Positions 1 through 7,897 of a stretch of DNA of 33,698 nt are shown piece by piece. The notes beneath the pieces are model-generated. The model was not told where the DNA came from, did no database searches, and saw only the letters and a program-made list of their open reading frames with translations. Source of the stretch: an uncultured Clostridium sp. (GTDB taxonomy: Bacteria > Bacillota > Clostridia > TANB77 > CAG-508); the NCBI GenBank assembly GCA_948438085.1, contig CAOJKP010000013.1, positions 1 through 33,698 of the forward strand, written 5' to 3'. Position 1 is the stretch's first letter, and each line of letters opens with the position of its first letter. Made by a program: the position numbers and the translations under genes.

Positions 1-52
1 GTATTTTATAAATACACATTTATAATATCAAATTTTGTCGATTTGTAAATAA

Positions 53-69
53 AAAGTGGAATAAAGTGG
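53..69 (+). promoter_or_regulatory. two MraZ-box-like direct repeats
   Basis: AAAGTGG occurs at 53-59 and again at 63-69, separated by three bases, giving a 10-bp period. This matches the repeated AAAGTG(G/T)-N3 boxes described for the MraZ transcription factor. MraZ sites normally lie before mraZ and the division/cell-wall cluster. Here they point toward a glycosyltransferase gene, about 55 bp upstream of its best promoter. Only two boxes are present, so chance is possible. Confidence 0.35.
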
Positions 70-123
70 AACTTTTTTTATAATTTTTTTACAATTATAT
101 TTATAAAGAACTTATTTCGACTC

Positions 124-152
124 TTTACTCATTTTTAATAATGTGGTATAAC
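124..152 (+). promoter_or_regulatory. sigma-A-type promoter of the glycosyltransferase gene
   Basis: TTTACT at 124-129 and TATAAC at 147-152 are separated by exactly 17 bases. The predicted transcription start near 158 lies after the first in-frame ATG (154). This supports translation from the ATG at 187. Confidence 0.5.
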
Positions 153-186
153 TATGTTAATCTTAATGAAAGGATTTGGTTTTTTT

Positions 187-1161
187 ATGGATAACAATAA
201 TAAAAAACTAGTTACAATATTAGTTCCTGCTTATAATGAACAAGATGTACTACATATGTTATATGATAGGTTAAAAGTTATTATGGATAACAATAATTCA
301 TATGATTTTGAAGTACTTTTTATAAATGATGGCAGTAAAGATAATACTCTAAAGATAATGCAAGATTTACGTACTATTGATAAAAGAATTTGTTATTTAA
401 ATTTATCTAGAAACTATGGCAAAGAAACTGCTATGATAGCTGGTCTTGACTATGCTAAAGGAGATTGTGTAATAATTATAGACGCAGATTTACAAGATCC
501 TCCTGAATTGATTCCTCAAATGCTTGAATACTGGGAAGAAGGATATGATGATGTTTATGCAAAAAGAAAATCTAGAAGTGGTGAATCTTTCTTAAAAAAA
601 CTAACTTCTAAATTATATTATAAAACTCTTCAAAGTGTTACAAATATTCAAATACAAAAAGATACAGGAGATTTTAGATTATTAGATAGGCGTTGTGTTG
701 AAGCTTTGCGTTCTATTAGAGAATCTCAAAGATATACTAAGGGATTATTTAGTTGGATTGGTTATAATAAAAAAGAAATATTATTTGATAGAGACCCTCG
801 TGCTGCTGGTAAAACTAAATGGAATTATGGCAAATTAATTGATTTATCTATAGATGGCTTAACTTCTTTTACTACTGCACCTCTTAGATGGTCTGCTATA
901 ATGGGGATTTTAACATCTCTTGCAGGATTTATATATATGTTGGTTATTATAATTAAAACATTAGTATTTGGAATTGATTCTCCTGGATATGCTTCTCAAA
1001 TGGTTGTAATTTTATTTCTTGGTGGTATACAACTTATATTTCTTGGAGTTATTGGAGAATATTTAGGAAGAACTTTTTATGAAACTAAAGGAAGACCATT
1101 ATATTTTATAGAACGTTATAATGAAGAAAAAGAGACAAACAAAAATTTAAATAATAAATAG
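187..1161 (+). CDS. polyprenyl-phosphate glycosyltransferase, family 2 (GtrB/DPM1-like)
   Basis: A membrane-anchored GT-A glycosyltransferase that would move a sugar from a nucleotide sugar to a polyprenyl phosphate at the inner face of the membrane. The lipid-linked sugar would then feed GT-C enzymes or wall and teichoic-acid decoration. The 324-residue protein opens with the family signature VTILVPAYNEQD. It then has the metal-binding DADLQDPPE, a RDPRAAGKTKWNYGKL segment before the membrane, two hydrophobic helices in the last third and the usual end GEYLGRTFYETKGRPLY. Two earlier ATGs are in frame (154, 166). I prefer 187 because AAAGGA lies 12 bases ahead and the promoter places the transcript start near 158. 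It is followed after 8 bases by the TraX-family gene. The sugar transferred cannot be read from sequence. Confidence 0.9.
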   Translation: MDNNNKKLVTILVPAYNEQDVLHMLYDRLKVIMDNNNSYDFEVLFINDGSKDNTLKIMQDLRTIDKRICYLNLSRNYGKETAMIAGLDYAKGDCVIIIDADLQDPPELIPQMLEYWEEGYDDVYAKRKSRSGESFLKKLTSKLYYKTLQSVTNIQIQKDTGDFRLLDRRCVEALRSIRESQRYTKGLFSWIGYNKKEILFDRDPRAAGKTKWNYGKLIDLSIDGLTSFTTAPLRWSAIMGILTSLAGFIYMLVIIIKTLVFGIDSPGYASQMVVILFLGGIQLIFLGVIGEYLGRTFYETKGRPLYFIERYNEEKETNKNLNNK

Positions 1162-1169
1162 GAGTTTAT

Positions 1170-1844
1170 ATGTCTAGTTTTGTATTAAAAATAATAGCAA
1201 TTATTACTATGTTTTGTGACCATTTAAGTTATGCTTTATGGGGAGAATTTTCGAATTTAAATTATATAGGAAGAATTGCTTTTCCTATATTTGCTTTTCA
1301 GTTAACAGAAGGATTTATTCACACTAGAAGTAAAAAGAATTATCTTTATAGATTATTCGTATTTGCCATTGCATCTCAAATACCTTTTATGCTATTTTGT
1401 AGGCTATTTAATACTACTGTAGTATTAAATATATTTTTCACATTGTTTGTTGGATTAATTGCTTTAATTGGTTATGAAAACTGTAAAAATAAATATGTAG
1501 GAATTTTGCTTGTAGCATGTCTTTCTTGTACAGCAGACTTTTTAAAAATGGATTATGGGGCTTTTGGAATATTAATGATATTTATCTTTTATATTTTTAA
1601 AGATAAAAAAGTATTGATGAATATTTCATATTTGGCTTTAATATTACTTAAGTATATGCCTGCATGTATTTTTTATAATTTCTATTATGCATATTTATTA
1701 TTAATTGTTTCTTATTTTGTACCTTTAATTATTATAAACCTATATAATGGAAAAAAAGGTCCAGATGCAAAATATTTTATGTATTTATTTTATCCAATTC
1801 ATTTAATTATTTTATACACATTTAATATATTATTTATACATTAA
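1170..1844 (+). CDS. TraX-family multi-spanning membrane protein
   Basis: The 224-residue protein is almost entirely hydrophobic, with about seven membrane segments. Its N-terminus, KIIAIITMFCDHLSYALW followed by NYIGRIAFPIFAFQLTEG, is the TraX signature. TraX acetylates F pilin in conjugation, but chromosomal homologues in Firmicutes are not near pilus genes and probably acylate surface polymers or proteins. No conjugation gene lies nearby; the partner is a lipid-glycosyltransferase 8 bases upstream, so modification of a surface glycan is the more likely role (inference). The start has a TAGGAG ribosome site. The stop codon lies inside the shared terminator hairpin. Confidence 0.85.
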   Translation: MSSFVLKIIAIITMFCDHLSYALWGEFSNLNYIGRIAFPIFAFQLTEGFIHTRSKKNYLYRLFVFAIASQIPFMLFCRLFNTTVVLNIFFTLFVGLIALIGYENCKNKYVGILLVACLSCTADFLKMDYGAFGILMIFIFYIFKDKKVLMNISYLALILLKYMPACIFYNFYYAYLLLIVSYFVPLIIINLYNGKKGPDAKYFMYLFYPIHLIILYTFNILFIH

Positions 1845-1870
1845 AAAGAGGACTTAATTGTCCTCTTTTT
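1843..1870. terminator. bidirectional terminator between converging genes
   Basis: A perfect 11-bp stem (AAAAAGAGGAC with its complement at 1860-1870) closes a 6-base loop. A-runs and T-runs on both sides let it work in both directions. It overlaps the stop codons of both the TraX-family gene and xerD. Confidence 0.85.
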
Positions 1871-2750
1871 ATGCTCTTGGATGAGCTTGTTTATATATAT
1901 TTTTTATACTTTCATCTTGAAATTGCATATATACTTGTGTTGATGATATATCAGAATGTCCAAGCATTGTTTGAATAGACTTTAAATCTGCACCATTTTG
2001 TAATAAATGCGTAGCAAATGAATGTCTTAAAACATGTGGTGTAATATCTTTTGTAATATGTGCTTGTTCTTTATAATATTTTATAATTTTCCAAAATCCT
2101 TGTCTTGTTAATCTTTTTCCATTTGTATTAACAAATAACGCTTCTTCATTTTCATTTTTTACTAATAATGGTCTAGCATTATTAATATAATCTACAAGTG
2201 CACCTAATGATAATGAACCTAAAGGAATTCTTCTTTGTTTTGTACCATTTTTACATGTAACTATTCCTTCTTTTAGATTTACATCTTCTATATTTAAAGA
2301 TATAATTTCTGTTACTCTCATACCAGTAGCATAGGCAAATTCAAGCATAGCCTTATCTCTAATACCTTTTAAATCTACATCTTTAGGTTGTTCTAATAAT
2401 AATTCTATTTCTTGTGAAGTTAGTATACTTGGTGCCCTTTTTTCTACCTTTGGAGATTGAATTTTATCTGTAGGGTCTTTTTTAACCTTTTTTTCACGTA
2501 CTAAGAATTGATAAAAACTTCTAATTGATGCTAAGTTTCTTGATATTGTAGATGTTTTTTTACCTATTTGTGCTAAATAGCCTAGATATTTTTTTACATC
2601 TTGCTCTTCAATTTTTAGATAATTTATTTTATTTTCTGTAGTATATTTTTCATATTGAGCAATATCCCTTCTATATGATTGTAATGTATTATCAGATAGT
2701 TTTTTATCTTCTTTTATAAATTCTAAGAAATTATTTATTTGTTTATCCAT
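1869..2750 (-). CDS. xerD: site-specific tyrosine recombinase XerD/XerC type
   Basis: A 293-residue tyrosine recombinase expected to resolve chromosome dimers at dif with its Xer partner. It has an N-terminal SAM-like DNA-binding domain (about 1-100) and a C-terminal catalytic domain. The full catalytic set is visible: Arg145 in TGMRVTEI, His239 and Arg242 in HVLRHSFATHLL, His265 in LGHSD and the nucleophile Tyr274. The length is normal for Xer proteins. No integrase-type extension or mobile-element genes flank it. It sits downstream of spoIIM, a common Firmicute neighbourhood. The start has AAGGGGAG ahead. XerC cannot be excluded because the partner gene is not in view. Confidence 0.88.
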   Translation of the reverse strand: MDKQINNFLEFIKEDKKLSDNTLQSYRRDIAQYEKYTTENKINYLKIEEQDVKKYLGYLAQIGKKTSTISRNLASIRSFYQFLVREKKVKKDPTDKIQSPKVEKRAPSILTSQEIELLLEQPKDVDLKGIRDKAMLEFAYATGMRVTEIISLNIEDVNLKEGIVTCKNGTKQRRIPLGSLSLGALVDYINNARPLLVKNENEEALFVNTNGKRLTRQGFWKIIKYYKEQAHITKDITPHVLRHSFATHLLQNGADLKSIQTMLGHSDISSTQVYMQFQDESIKNIYKQAHPRA

Positions 2751-2818
2751 TTTAGTACTCCCCTTATAATCTTGTATTTCTATATAGCTAAATATTTTAA
2801 ATTTACATAACCTATTAA

Positions 2819-2847
2819 GTTATATCAAATATTATAGAAAAAGTAAA
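2819..2847 (-). promoter_or_regulatory. promoter of xerD
   Basis: Read on the minus strand, TTTACT and TATAAC are separated by 17 bases in the 113-base gap between spoIIM and xerD. The hexamers and spacing are the same as the promoter at 124-152. xerD may therefore be transcribed independently of spoIIM. Confidence 0.45.
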
Positions 2848-2863
2848 GTATTTTTTGAAAATT

Positions 2864-3511
2864 TTAAATATATTTTGCACATATTTGTAATAATCCAACT
2901 GATATATATGTTTCTATTAACGCAGAAATCTCAATGCAAACTAATAATATTAGACTAAACATTGTATGCCTTACTAATTCTTGTTTTATGTTATCTCTTC
3001 TTTTGTCTTTTACAATATTTTTATATACTTTGTGTCCACTAACCACTAGTGCAAATAATGCTGGTATAAATAATATATTATGTATAAATAATGATGGAAA
3101 TATAAATAGCAAGCCTTTTCCTACTCCAAACACTGCTATAATAGCAGATATTGCATATCCTAAACAAAATCCTCTATATGATAGCATAATATAAATAATA
3201 GGAATTCCAATTACGGTAGATCCCATAAACCATATTGCAAGAACTATCCAAAAATTTCTAGTAATTGTATTTTTTAATAATAAAATTTTATCTATTTTTG
3301 CATTATCATTTAAACTAGTAATAAAATTATTTAAATAATATGATATTTCATCATATTGAGTTTGGGTCATTTTACTTATTACTATAATTCCACATATTAT
3401 TCCAATTACAAATAATATTATAGCTATAATGTATTGTTTTAAGTTATTTTTTATATGATTTAATAATATATCTTCTAAAATATGTTTTTTTCTTTTTCCT
3501 ATGTTCCTCAT
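2864..3511 (-). CDS. spoIIM: stage II sporulation protein M
   Basis: SpoIIM is an integral membrane component of the DMP complex with SpoIID and SpoIIP, which drives membrane migration during engulfment of the forespore. The 215-residue length and the arrangement fit: a basic N-terminus, a first membrane helix (about 26-46), a polar loop (about 47-85) and four further helices. The diagnostic segment SYRGFCLGYAISAI is followed by a GKGLLFIFPSLFIHN stretch. An AGGAGG site precedes the ATG. It lies 68 bases after the endonuclease Q-like gene and before xerD. Its intactness is the best sign in the window that the organism can sporulate. Confidence 0.9.
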   Translation of the reverse strand: MRNIGKRKKHILEDILLNHIKNNLKQYIIAIILFVIGIICGIIVISKMTQTQYDEISYYLNNFITSLNDNAKIDKILLLKNTITRNFWIVLAIWFMGSTVIGIPIIYIMLSYRGFCLGYAISAIIAVFGVGKGLLFIFPSLFIHNILFIPALFALVVSGHKVYKNIVKDKRRDNIKQELVRHTMFSLILLVCIEISALIETYISVGLLQICAKYI

Positions 3512-3579
3512 ATTAAGTACCTCCTATGTAAATAATAAATATCTGTTACATAATATGTACTTAATTTTTTTTTAGAACA

Positions 3580-4773
3580 TTAACTAGCTGTTATTTTTCC
3601 ATATACTCCTCCACCGCCTGCTTGAATTGAAAGTTCACCATTTCTTGCAAGCACTATGTTAGAAGCATTTTTTTTGCCTACAATCCCCTCTAAATCATCT
3701 AGTGATAGTTTATGAAGTATATTCATTTCTGTTTCAAAATGAGTTAATAATTTATCTATTGTTTTTCCTCCTAATCCAGGTATAAATGTAAGAGGTATTT
3801 GGTATACATAAGGTGGTCTGAAACTTGGACTTTTTGTTTCACTTTTATCTTTTATAGCTTCTATTCTATCAAAAACTCCCATTGTTATATTTTTTGAATC
3901 ACATTCTAAACATTTTGTTACAGGTGCAATACCAGGAATATTTTTTTTGCAAGTTTCACAATAAGTTCTGTGATATTTTCCTAATTTAGGGTCTAATCCA
4001 TAATTACATAGTATTTTTCTTCCATCTTCACCTTTAATAGCCTTTATAACTTCTTTAAAAGTAATATTTTCTACTAAAAGTTTATTATATTCTCTTGCAA
4101 TTTTAGGTAAAGAATGTGCATCTGAATTAGTTAAAAATGATTTTGTTTCTAATTCACTTATTTTATCTGCTAAATATGTATCTGAACTTAGTCCCAATTC
4201 TATTGCAAATATTTTATTAAATTTCTCTTTAAATATTCTTTCTAATCTACTTGTACAATTTCCATAAAAACTCTTATGTGGTGTAAATACATGTGCTGGT
4301 ATTAAAACACCATTATACTTTTCTACTATATCTACTAGTTCATATGCCGAAATATTGGCTCTTTGTGAACTTAATGTAATATTTTTTATATGATATGACA
4401 TTTCTTTCGAAAATTGCTTTATATCATTTAATGTAGGAAAATAACATAAGTTATGTGCACTTCCTGTTTTCCCTTCATCATTTATTTCTGATGTTTCTAT
4501 TTCACTTCCAAGTATAATACATATTTTATCTTTATAGATAATTCCTCCCTCTTCTATTTCGTATGCTTCACCATTTTTTAAAAATTCTTCAATATCTTCT
4601 ATTACATATGGCGATGCACAATCTATTATGCCTACTACGTTTATACCTTTTCTTTCAACACATTCTTTTGCTATGTTTTCGAAGTTTAAACTTTTAGCAG
4701 CTGTTATTTTTATTGGTTTATTAGATTTACTTCTTCCTATATGAACATGTAAATCTGCAAATATTTCATACAT
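3580..4773 (-). CDS. endonuclease Q-family PHP-domain protein
   Basis: EndoQ-type enzymes nick DNA 5' of deaminated or abasic bases. The 397-residue protein begins with the PHP metal motif DLHVHIGRS (Asp7, His9, His11). It continues with other metal-site candidates (EIETSE, PAHVFTPH, TNSDAHS). A four-cysteine zinc ribbon follows (CETCKK and CLECDS), and the tail is HhH-like (LTFIPGLGGKTIDKLL). This domain order is that of the bacterial EndoQ/YqxK group. AAGGAG precedes the ATG. A terminator separates it from the gene upstream, so it probably starts its own unit with spoIIM. Activity on deaminated DNA is known for some relatives only and is inferred here. Confidence 0.8.
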   Translation of the reverse strand: MYEIFADLHVHIGRSKSNKPIKITAAKSLNFENIAKECVERKGINVVGIIDCASPYVIEDIEEFLKNGEAYEIEEGGIIYKDKICIILGSEIETSEINDEGKTGSAHNLCYFPTLNDIKQFSKEMSYHIKNITLSSQRANISAYELVDIVEKYNGVLIPAHVFTPHKSFYGNCTSRLERIFKEKFNKIFAIELGLSSDTYLADKISELETKSFLTNSDAHSLPKIAREYNKLLVENITFKEVIKAIKGEDGRKILCNYGLDPKLGKYHRTYCETCKKNIPGIAPVTKCLECDSKNITMGVFDRIEAIKDKSETKSPSFRPPYVYQIPLTFIPGLGGKTIDKLLTHFETEMNILHKLSLDDLEGIVGKKNASNIVLARNGELSIQAGGGGVYGKITAS

Positions 4774-4804
4774 ATAATACTCCTTACTTTTACTAATTTC
4801 ATTA

Positions 4805-4835
4805 AAAATAGAGGATTATGTTAGTCCTCTATTTT
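4805..4835 (-). terminator. terminator of the 83-residue protein gene
   Basis: A perfect 11-bp stem (AAAATAGAGGA and its complement) closes a 9-base loop. A T-run follows on the minus strand. It stands between the small gene and the endonuclease Q-like gene. Confidence 0.75.
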
Positions 4836-4865
4836 ATACCATATTCAATATTTTAAAATATTGCT

Positions 4866-5117
4866 TTATCTTTCGTTTTCATCTTGTACAACATATTCAA
4901 TAGGCTCTTTTTTATCTATTGAAGCAAGATACTCTTCTATTGTCATTCCATTAGATTTACCATTATCTATGTCATTTTGTATTACTGCAATATTTATCCC
5001 TGTTTCAACCTTACCTGGTCCAAGTTTGTTATATACCATTTTTTCTGTTGTTATTTTATTTGAATGCTTTGGACTTTTGGTAAAATTTTCATAATATTCT
5101 CCATTATATGTTCCCAT
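4866..5117 (-). CDS. hypothetical small hydrophilic protein
   Basis: I do not recognise this 83-residue protein. It begins MGTYNGEYYENF, is rich in Lys, Glu and Asn, and has no membrane segment or cysteine. It ends with an acidic segment containing MTIEEYLASID. Support for it being real: an AAGGAAG site at good distance before the ATG, a strong terminator just after the stop, and codon use like the neighbours. It lies 25 bases after the 179-residue protein gene, so the two are probably co-transcribed. Confidence 0.6.
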   Translation of the reverse strand: MGTYNGEYYENFTKSPKHSNKITTEKMVYNKLGPGKVETGINIAVIQNDIDNGKSNGMTIEEYLASIDKKEPIEYVVQDENER

Positions 5118-5142
5118 AAATTTTCTTCCTTTTTAATTATTT

Positions 5143-5682
5143 TTATACAGCAATTCCTTCTGTAATTGATACAAATTGTTTGAATTGTTCTAAATATTGA
5201 TTATTTTTACCTTTTAAATTTCTGTGTTCTAATAAAACAATTGCTTCATCAACTGGTATTCCTATTCTTTCTGGTCTATTTAATAGCATTCCTCCAAAGT
5301 TATCTACAAGTTCTAATATATCACTTTCTTTTTCTCTGTTTTTACTTTCAGAATATCTATTTGCTTCTTCACAAATTTTACAAAATCTTTTATCAAATCC
5401 TAATGTGGATAAATACTCTGCACCATCTTTTGTATAAGATTTTATTTTGTTAATATCATTAGTATTGGTAGGTTTCTTACAAGCATATAGCAAACATGCT
5501 GTTAAAACAAGATTTTTATCAATATCTATATTCATATCTTCAATAAACATTCTTGCTAGTTCTGTTTTAAATATTACAGTATTATCGAAAAAAATCCCCA
5601 TTCTTTTACTAAAATAATATGCTATTTCTAATTTTCGTTCATAATCTGTTTCAGACAATATAAAATTAGCAAATGTATCCAT
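5143..5682 (-). CDS. conserved hypothetical protein, all-helical, possibly HD-like
   Basis: A 179-residue soluble protein predicted to be nearly all helix. The segment LVLTACLLYACKK followed by DGAEYLSTLGF resembles the core helices of HD-type phosphohydrolase folds, but no H..HD metal pair is present. Catalytic activity is therefore unlikely, and the resemblance may be fold only. The distinctive conserved-looking stretch is LVDNFGGMLLNRPERIG followed by PVDEAIVLLEHRNLKG. A TTG five codons upstream is in frame, but GAGGGG sits directly ahead of the ATG at 5682, which I take as the start. Likely operon with the 83-residue gene. Function unknown. Confidence 0.65.
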   Translation of the reverse strand: MDTFANFILSETDYERKLEIAYYFSKRMGIFFDNTVIFKTELARMFIEDMNIDIDKNLVLTACLLYACKKPTNTNDINKIKSYTKDGAEYLSTLGFDKRFCKICEEANRYSESKNREKESDILELVDNFGGMLLNRPERIGIPVDEAIVLLEHRNLKGKNNQYLEQFKQFVSITEGIAV

Positions 5683-5754
5683 TTTATCCCCTCGCAATAC
5701 TTTTTCTTATGTTTTAATTATATCCATTTTTATTATATTCTAAAAAAATATATA

Positions 5755-5801
5755 ATTCAACAATATTACACAAATGTAATTTTCTTGTAATATTATTGAA
5801 T
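5755..5801 (-). terminator. terminator of rnhA
   Basis: A 15-bp stem with one G-U pair closes a 17-base loop. On the minus strand it is followed by an AT stretch ending in seven T. The stem begins at the rnhA stop codon. Confidence 0.65.
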
Positions 5802-6239
5802 TATTTTAATGTATCTATTGCCTTTCTTGCCAACTCATCACACCTATTATTAAATTCATTATCACTATGTCCTTTTACTTTTATAAATTCTACATTATGT
5901 TTTTTCGTTAATTCATACAATTCTTCCCATAATTCTTTATTTTTTACAGGTTCTTTGCTTGCATTTTTCCATCCATTTTTTTTCCAAGATTCTATCCATC
6001 TATTATTAAAAGCATTTACCACATATGCACTATCACTATATAATTTTACATTACATTTAAATTTTAGTATTTTTAAAGCTTCTACTACAGCAGTTAACTC
6101 CATTATATTATTAGTTGTATCTTTCATCGCTCCATATATTTCTTTTTTATTTTCTTTATACATAAGAATACTTCCCCAGCCTCCTGGTCCAGGATTTCCG
6201 TGAGCAAGCACCATCTGTATATATTATTACATCTTCCAT
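5801..6239 (-). pseudogene. rnhA: ribonuclease HI gene with a one-base insertion
   Basis: RNase HI cuts RNA in RNA-DNA hybrids. The gene would start at the ATG at 6239 (AAAGGA upstream) and reads [13 protein letters not shown], including the first catalytic Asp in YTDGAC. After codon 13 (6203-6201) there is one extra base at 6200, and the reading frame continues one register over with [14 protein letters not shown] to the normal C-terminus. Taken literally, translation from 6239 ends after 29 codons. The long downstream frame, whose first ATG is at 6214, lacks the first catalytic Asp. The later family residues are intact: [10 protein letters not shown] (Glu), LYSDSAYV (Asp), [15 protein letters not shown] (His and Asp). 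So the damage is a single base: a sequencing error, a very recent mutation, or a recoding site. With the base removed the protein is 145 residues, normal for the family. Confidence 0.85.
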
Positions 6240-6305
6240 TATTTCTAACATTCCTTTCTAAATGCACAAATTGTTTAAAAATTTTACAATATTTTATAAA
6301 TATAT

Positions 6306-6334
6306 TTGTAAAATAATATTTTTTATGATATTAT
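6306..6334 (+). promoter_or_regulatory. promoter of tmcAL
   Basis: TTGTAA at 6306-6311 and TATTAT at 6329-6334 are separated by 17 bases, about 40 bases before the start codon. The surrounding region is nearly all A and T, so chance matches are easy. Confidence 0.35.
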
Positions 6335-6372
6335 ATCAATAAATAATTATTATTACAATAAGGAGATAAAAT

Positions 6373-7629
6373 ATGAATAAGATACTGGGTGTTATTGCTG
6401 AATATAATCCATTTCATAATGGCCATTTATATCATTTAAATGAATCGAAAAAGTTTGTTGGAGCAGATTATACTGTTGCTGTTATGAGTGGTAACTTTGT
6501 TCAACGTGGTGATACTTCTTTAATAGATAAATGGTCTAAGGCTGAAATGGCAATACATAGTGGAGTAGATTTAGTTTTAGAGCTTCCTGCTGTATATAGT
6601 GTTTCAAGTGCTGAAAATTTTGCTGAGGGAAGTATAAAAACTCTAAATTCATTAAAAATAGTGGACTGCGTATCTTTTGGTTGTGAACTTGCTGATATCA
6701 ATGTTTTAAATGAATGTGCTAAAGTTATACATGAAGAACCAAAAGCTTTTGTTTCATTATTAAACCACGAACTAAGTAAGGGATTTTCTTTTCCAAAAGC
6801 TAGAGAAAATGCTCTACTTATGTATTTAAATGATATTAGAACATATGCTAACGTTCTTTCTAGCCCTAATAATATTTTAGCAATTGAATATTTAAAAGCT
6901 CTTATGAAATATAATAGTTCTATGGCTCCTATTGGAATAAAAAGGACAAAAACCAACTATGATGATACAGAAATTGTAGATGGTTTTGCCAGTGCTACAG
7001 CAATTAGAAAAATCGCATATACAAATGATATTTGGAGTTTACGTGAAGTAATGCCAAAAACAAGTTTTGATATTATGTATGAATGTTTAAGATCTGGAAA
7101 GGCTGTTAGCAGTTTAAGTAAATTTCAAAGTGAAATTATTTATTTATTAAGAAGAATGAATTTATCTGAAATTGCTGAATTGCCTGATGTTTCTGAAGGA
7201 TTAGAATATGCAATAAAAAATGCTGCTAATTCATGTAATACAGTAGAAGAATTTATTAACATAATAAAAAGCAAACGATATACTACTACTCGTTTAAAAA
7301 GAATTTTAGTATATGCTTTACTTGGAATTACTAAAAAGGATATTGACCTTTCAAGGAAGTTAACTCCATATATACGAGTTTTAGGATTTAATGATAAAGG
7401 TAAAGAATTACTTTCTGGTATATCTCATGCTAATCCAAAACTCGAAATCATAACTTCTATAAAAAGTTTCATGGAGTCTTCTGCTAATAGAAATTTAAAA
7501 CTAATGTTACAAAAAGACATTTTTGCAACTGATGTTTATACTTTAGGATATAATTATGAATCTGTATCTGGATTAGATTATACTCATCCTATTGTATATG
7601 TTGAAAATACACAAGAAGAAACTGTTTAA
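6373..7629 (+). CDS. tmcAL: tRNA(Met) cytidine acetate ligase
   Basis: TmcAL activates acetate with ATP and forms N4-acetylcytidine at the wobble position of elongator tRNA-Met. The 418-residue protein begins MNKILGVIAEYNPFHNGH, which holds the HxGH nucleotidyl-transfer motif (His15-His18). SGNFVQRGDTSLIDKW and the KRTKTNYDDTEI stretch follow, all typical of the YlbM/TmcAL family. A helical C-terminal half containing the TTRLKRILVYALLGI segment completes the protein. AAGGAG precedes the ATG. It is the only plus-strand gene between 1.9 and 20.2 kb, with its own promoter and a strong terminator, so it is a single-gene unit. Confidence 0.92.
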   Translation: MNKILGVIAEYNPFHNGHLYHLNESKKFVGADYTVAVMSGNFVQRGDTSLIDKWSKAEMAIHSGVDLVLELPAVYSVSSAENFAEGSIKTLNSLKIVDCVSFGCELADINVLNECAKVIHEEPKAFVSLLNHELSKGFSFPKARENALLMYLNDIRTYANVLSSPNNILAIEYLKALMKYNSSMAPIGIKRTKTNYDDTEIVDGFASATAIRKIAYTNDIWSLREVMPKTSFDIMYECLRSGKAVSSLSKFQSEIIYLLRRMNLSEIAELPDVSEGLEYAIKNAANSCNTVEEFINIIKSKRYTTTRLKRILVYALLGITKKDIDLSRKLTPYIRVLGFNDKGKELLSGISHANPKLEIITSIKSFMESSANRNLKLMLQKDIFATDVYTLGYNYESVSGLDYTHPIVYVENTQEETV

Positions 7630-7648
7630 TCTTTATAAACTACATGAG

Positions 7649-7680
7649 TAAAGACAAGTAACTATAGTTGCTTGTCTTTA
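7649..7680 (+). terminator. terminator of tmcAL
   Basis: A 14-bp stem with one G-U pair (TAAAGACAAGTAAC and its complement) closes a TATA loop. It is followed by TTTTATTTAT. Confidence 0.85.
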
Positions 7681-7693
7681 TTTTATTTATATA

Positions 7694-7876
7694 TTCATCT
7701 TAAAGTATAATTATAAATATATAATTAATTCTTGTTCCTTGCTGTCGAAGCCTCCAATTATGACTGTGCTGTATGTCGGCTTCTTCAATCGCACTCGCAA
7801 CTATTGTTGCTCGTTTGGTCGCTGCGCGTCACTTCGAATTTTTAATTATATATTTATAATTATACTTTAAGATGAA
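7694..7876. repeat. 183-bp element with perfect 35-bp inverted ends
   Basis: The arms at 7694-7728 and 7842-7876 are perfect inverted complements over 35 bp. They enclose a 113-bp core that contains no open frame of note. The core is clearly richer in G and C: in 7741-7800 I count 30 of 60, against about a quarter in neighbouring genes. Such a structure fits a non-autonomous transposable element (MITE-like) or a large structured intergenic repeat. No convincing target-site duplication is seen at its edges. It fills most of the gap between tmcAL and galE and could also act as the end signal for the galE operon. Confidence 0.75.
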
Positions 7877-7897
7877 AAGATATCATAAAAATTTTTA

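Noticed and set aside
1170..1844. TraX-family protein as a sign of conjugation genes
   Set aside because: No pilus, relaxase or coupling-protein genes in the window; chromosomal TraX-like proteins are common.
1869..2750. xerD as a mobile-element integrase
   Set aside because: Normal Xer length, spoIIM neighbour, no attachment-site repeats or phage genes nearby.
6197..6203. Programmed +1 frameshift in rnhA as the leading explanation
   Set aside because: No precedent in rnhA that I know of, no stop codon or slippery run at the site and no stimulatory structure evident. Kept only as an alternative.
5801..6214. Truncated RNase H starting at the ATG at 6214 as a normal gene
   Set aside because: It lacks the first catalytic Asp, and that ATG is inside the codons of the conserved TDGA motif in the other frame; no ribosome site precedes it.
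6501..6956. 151-codon antisense open frame inside tmcAL
   Set aside because: tmcAL is full length with all family motifs; the antisense frame has no ribosome site or recognisable content.
7877..7897. Short AT palindrome after galE as its terminator
   Set aside because: The stem is imperfect with no loop; the large inverted element beyond it is a better candidate.
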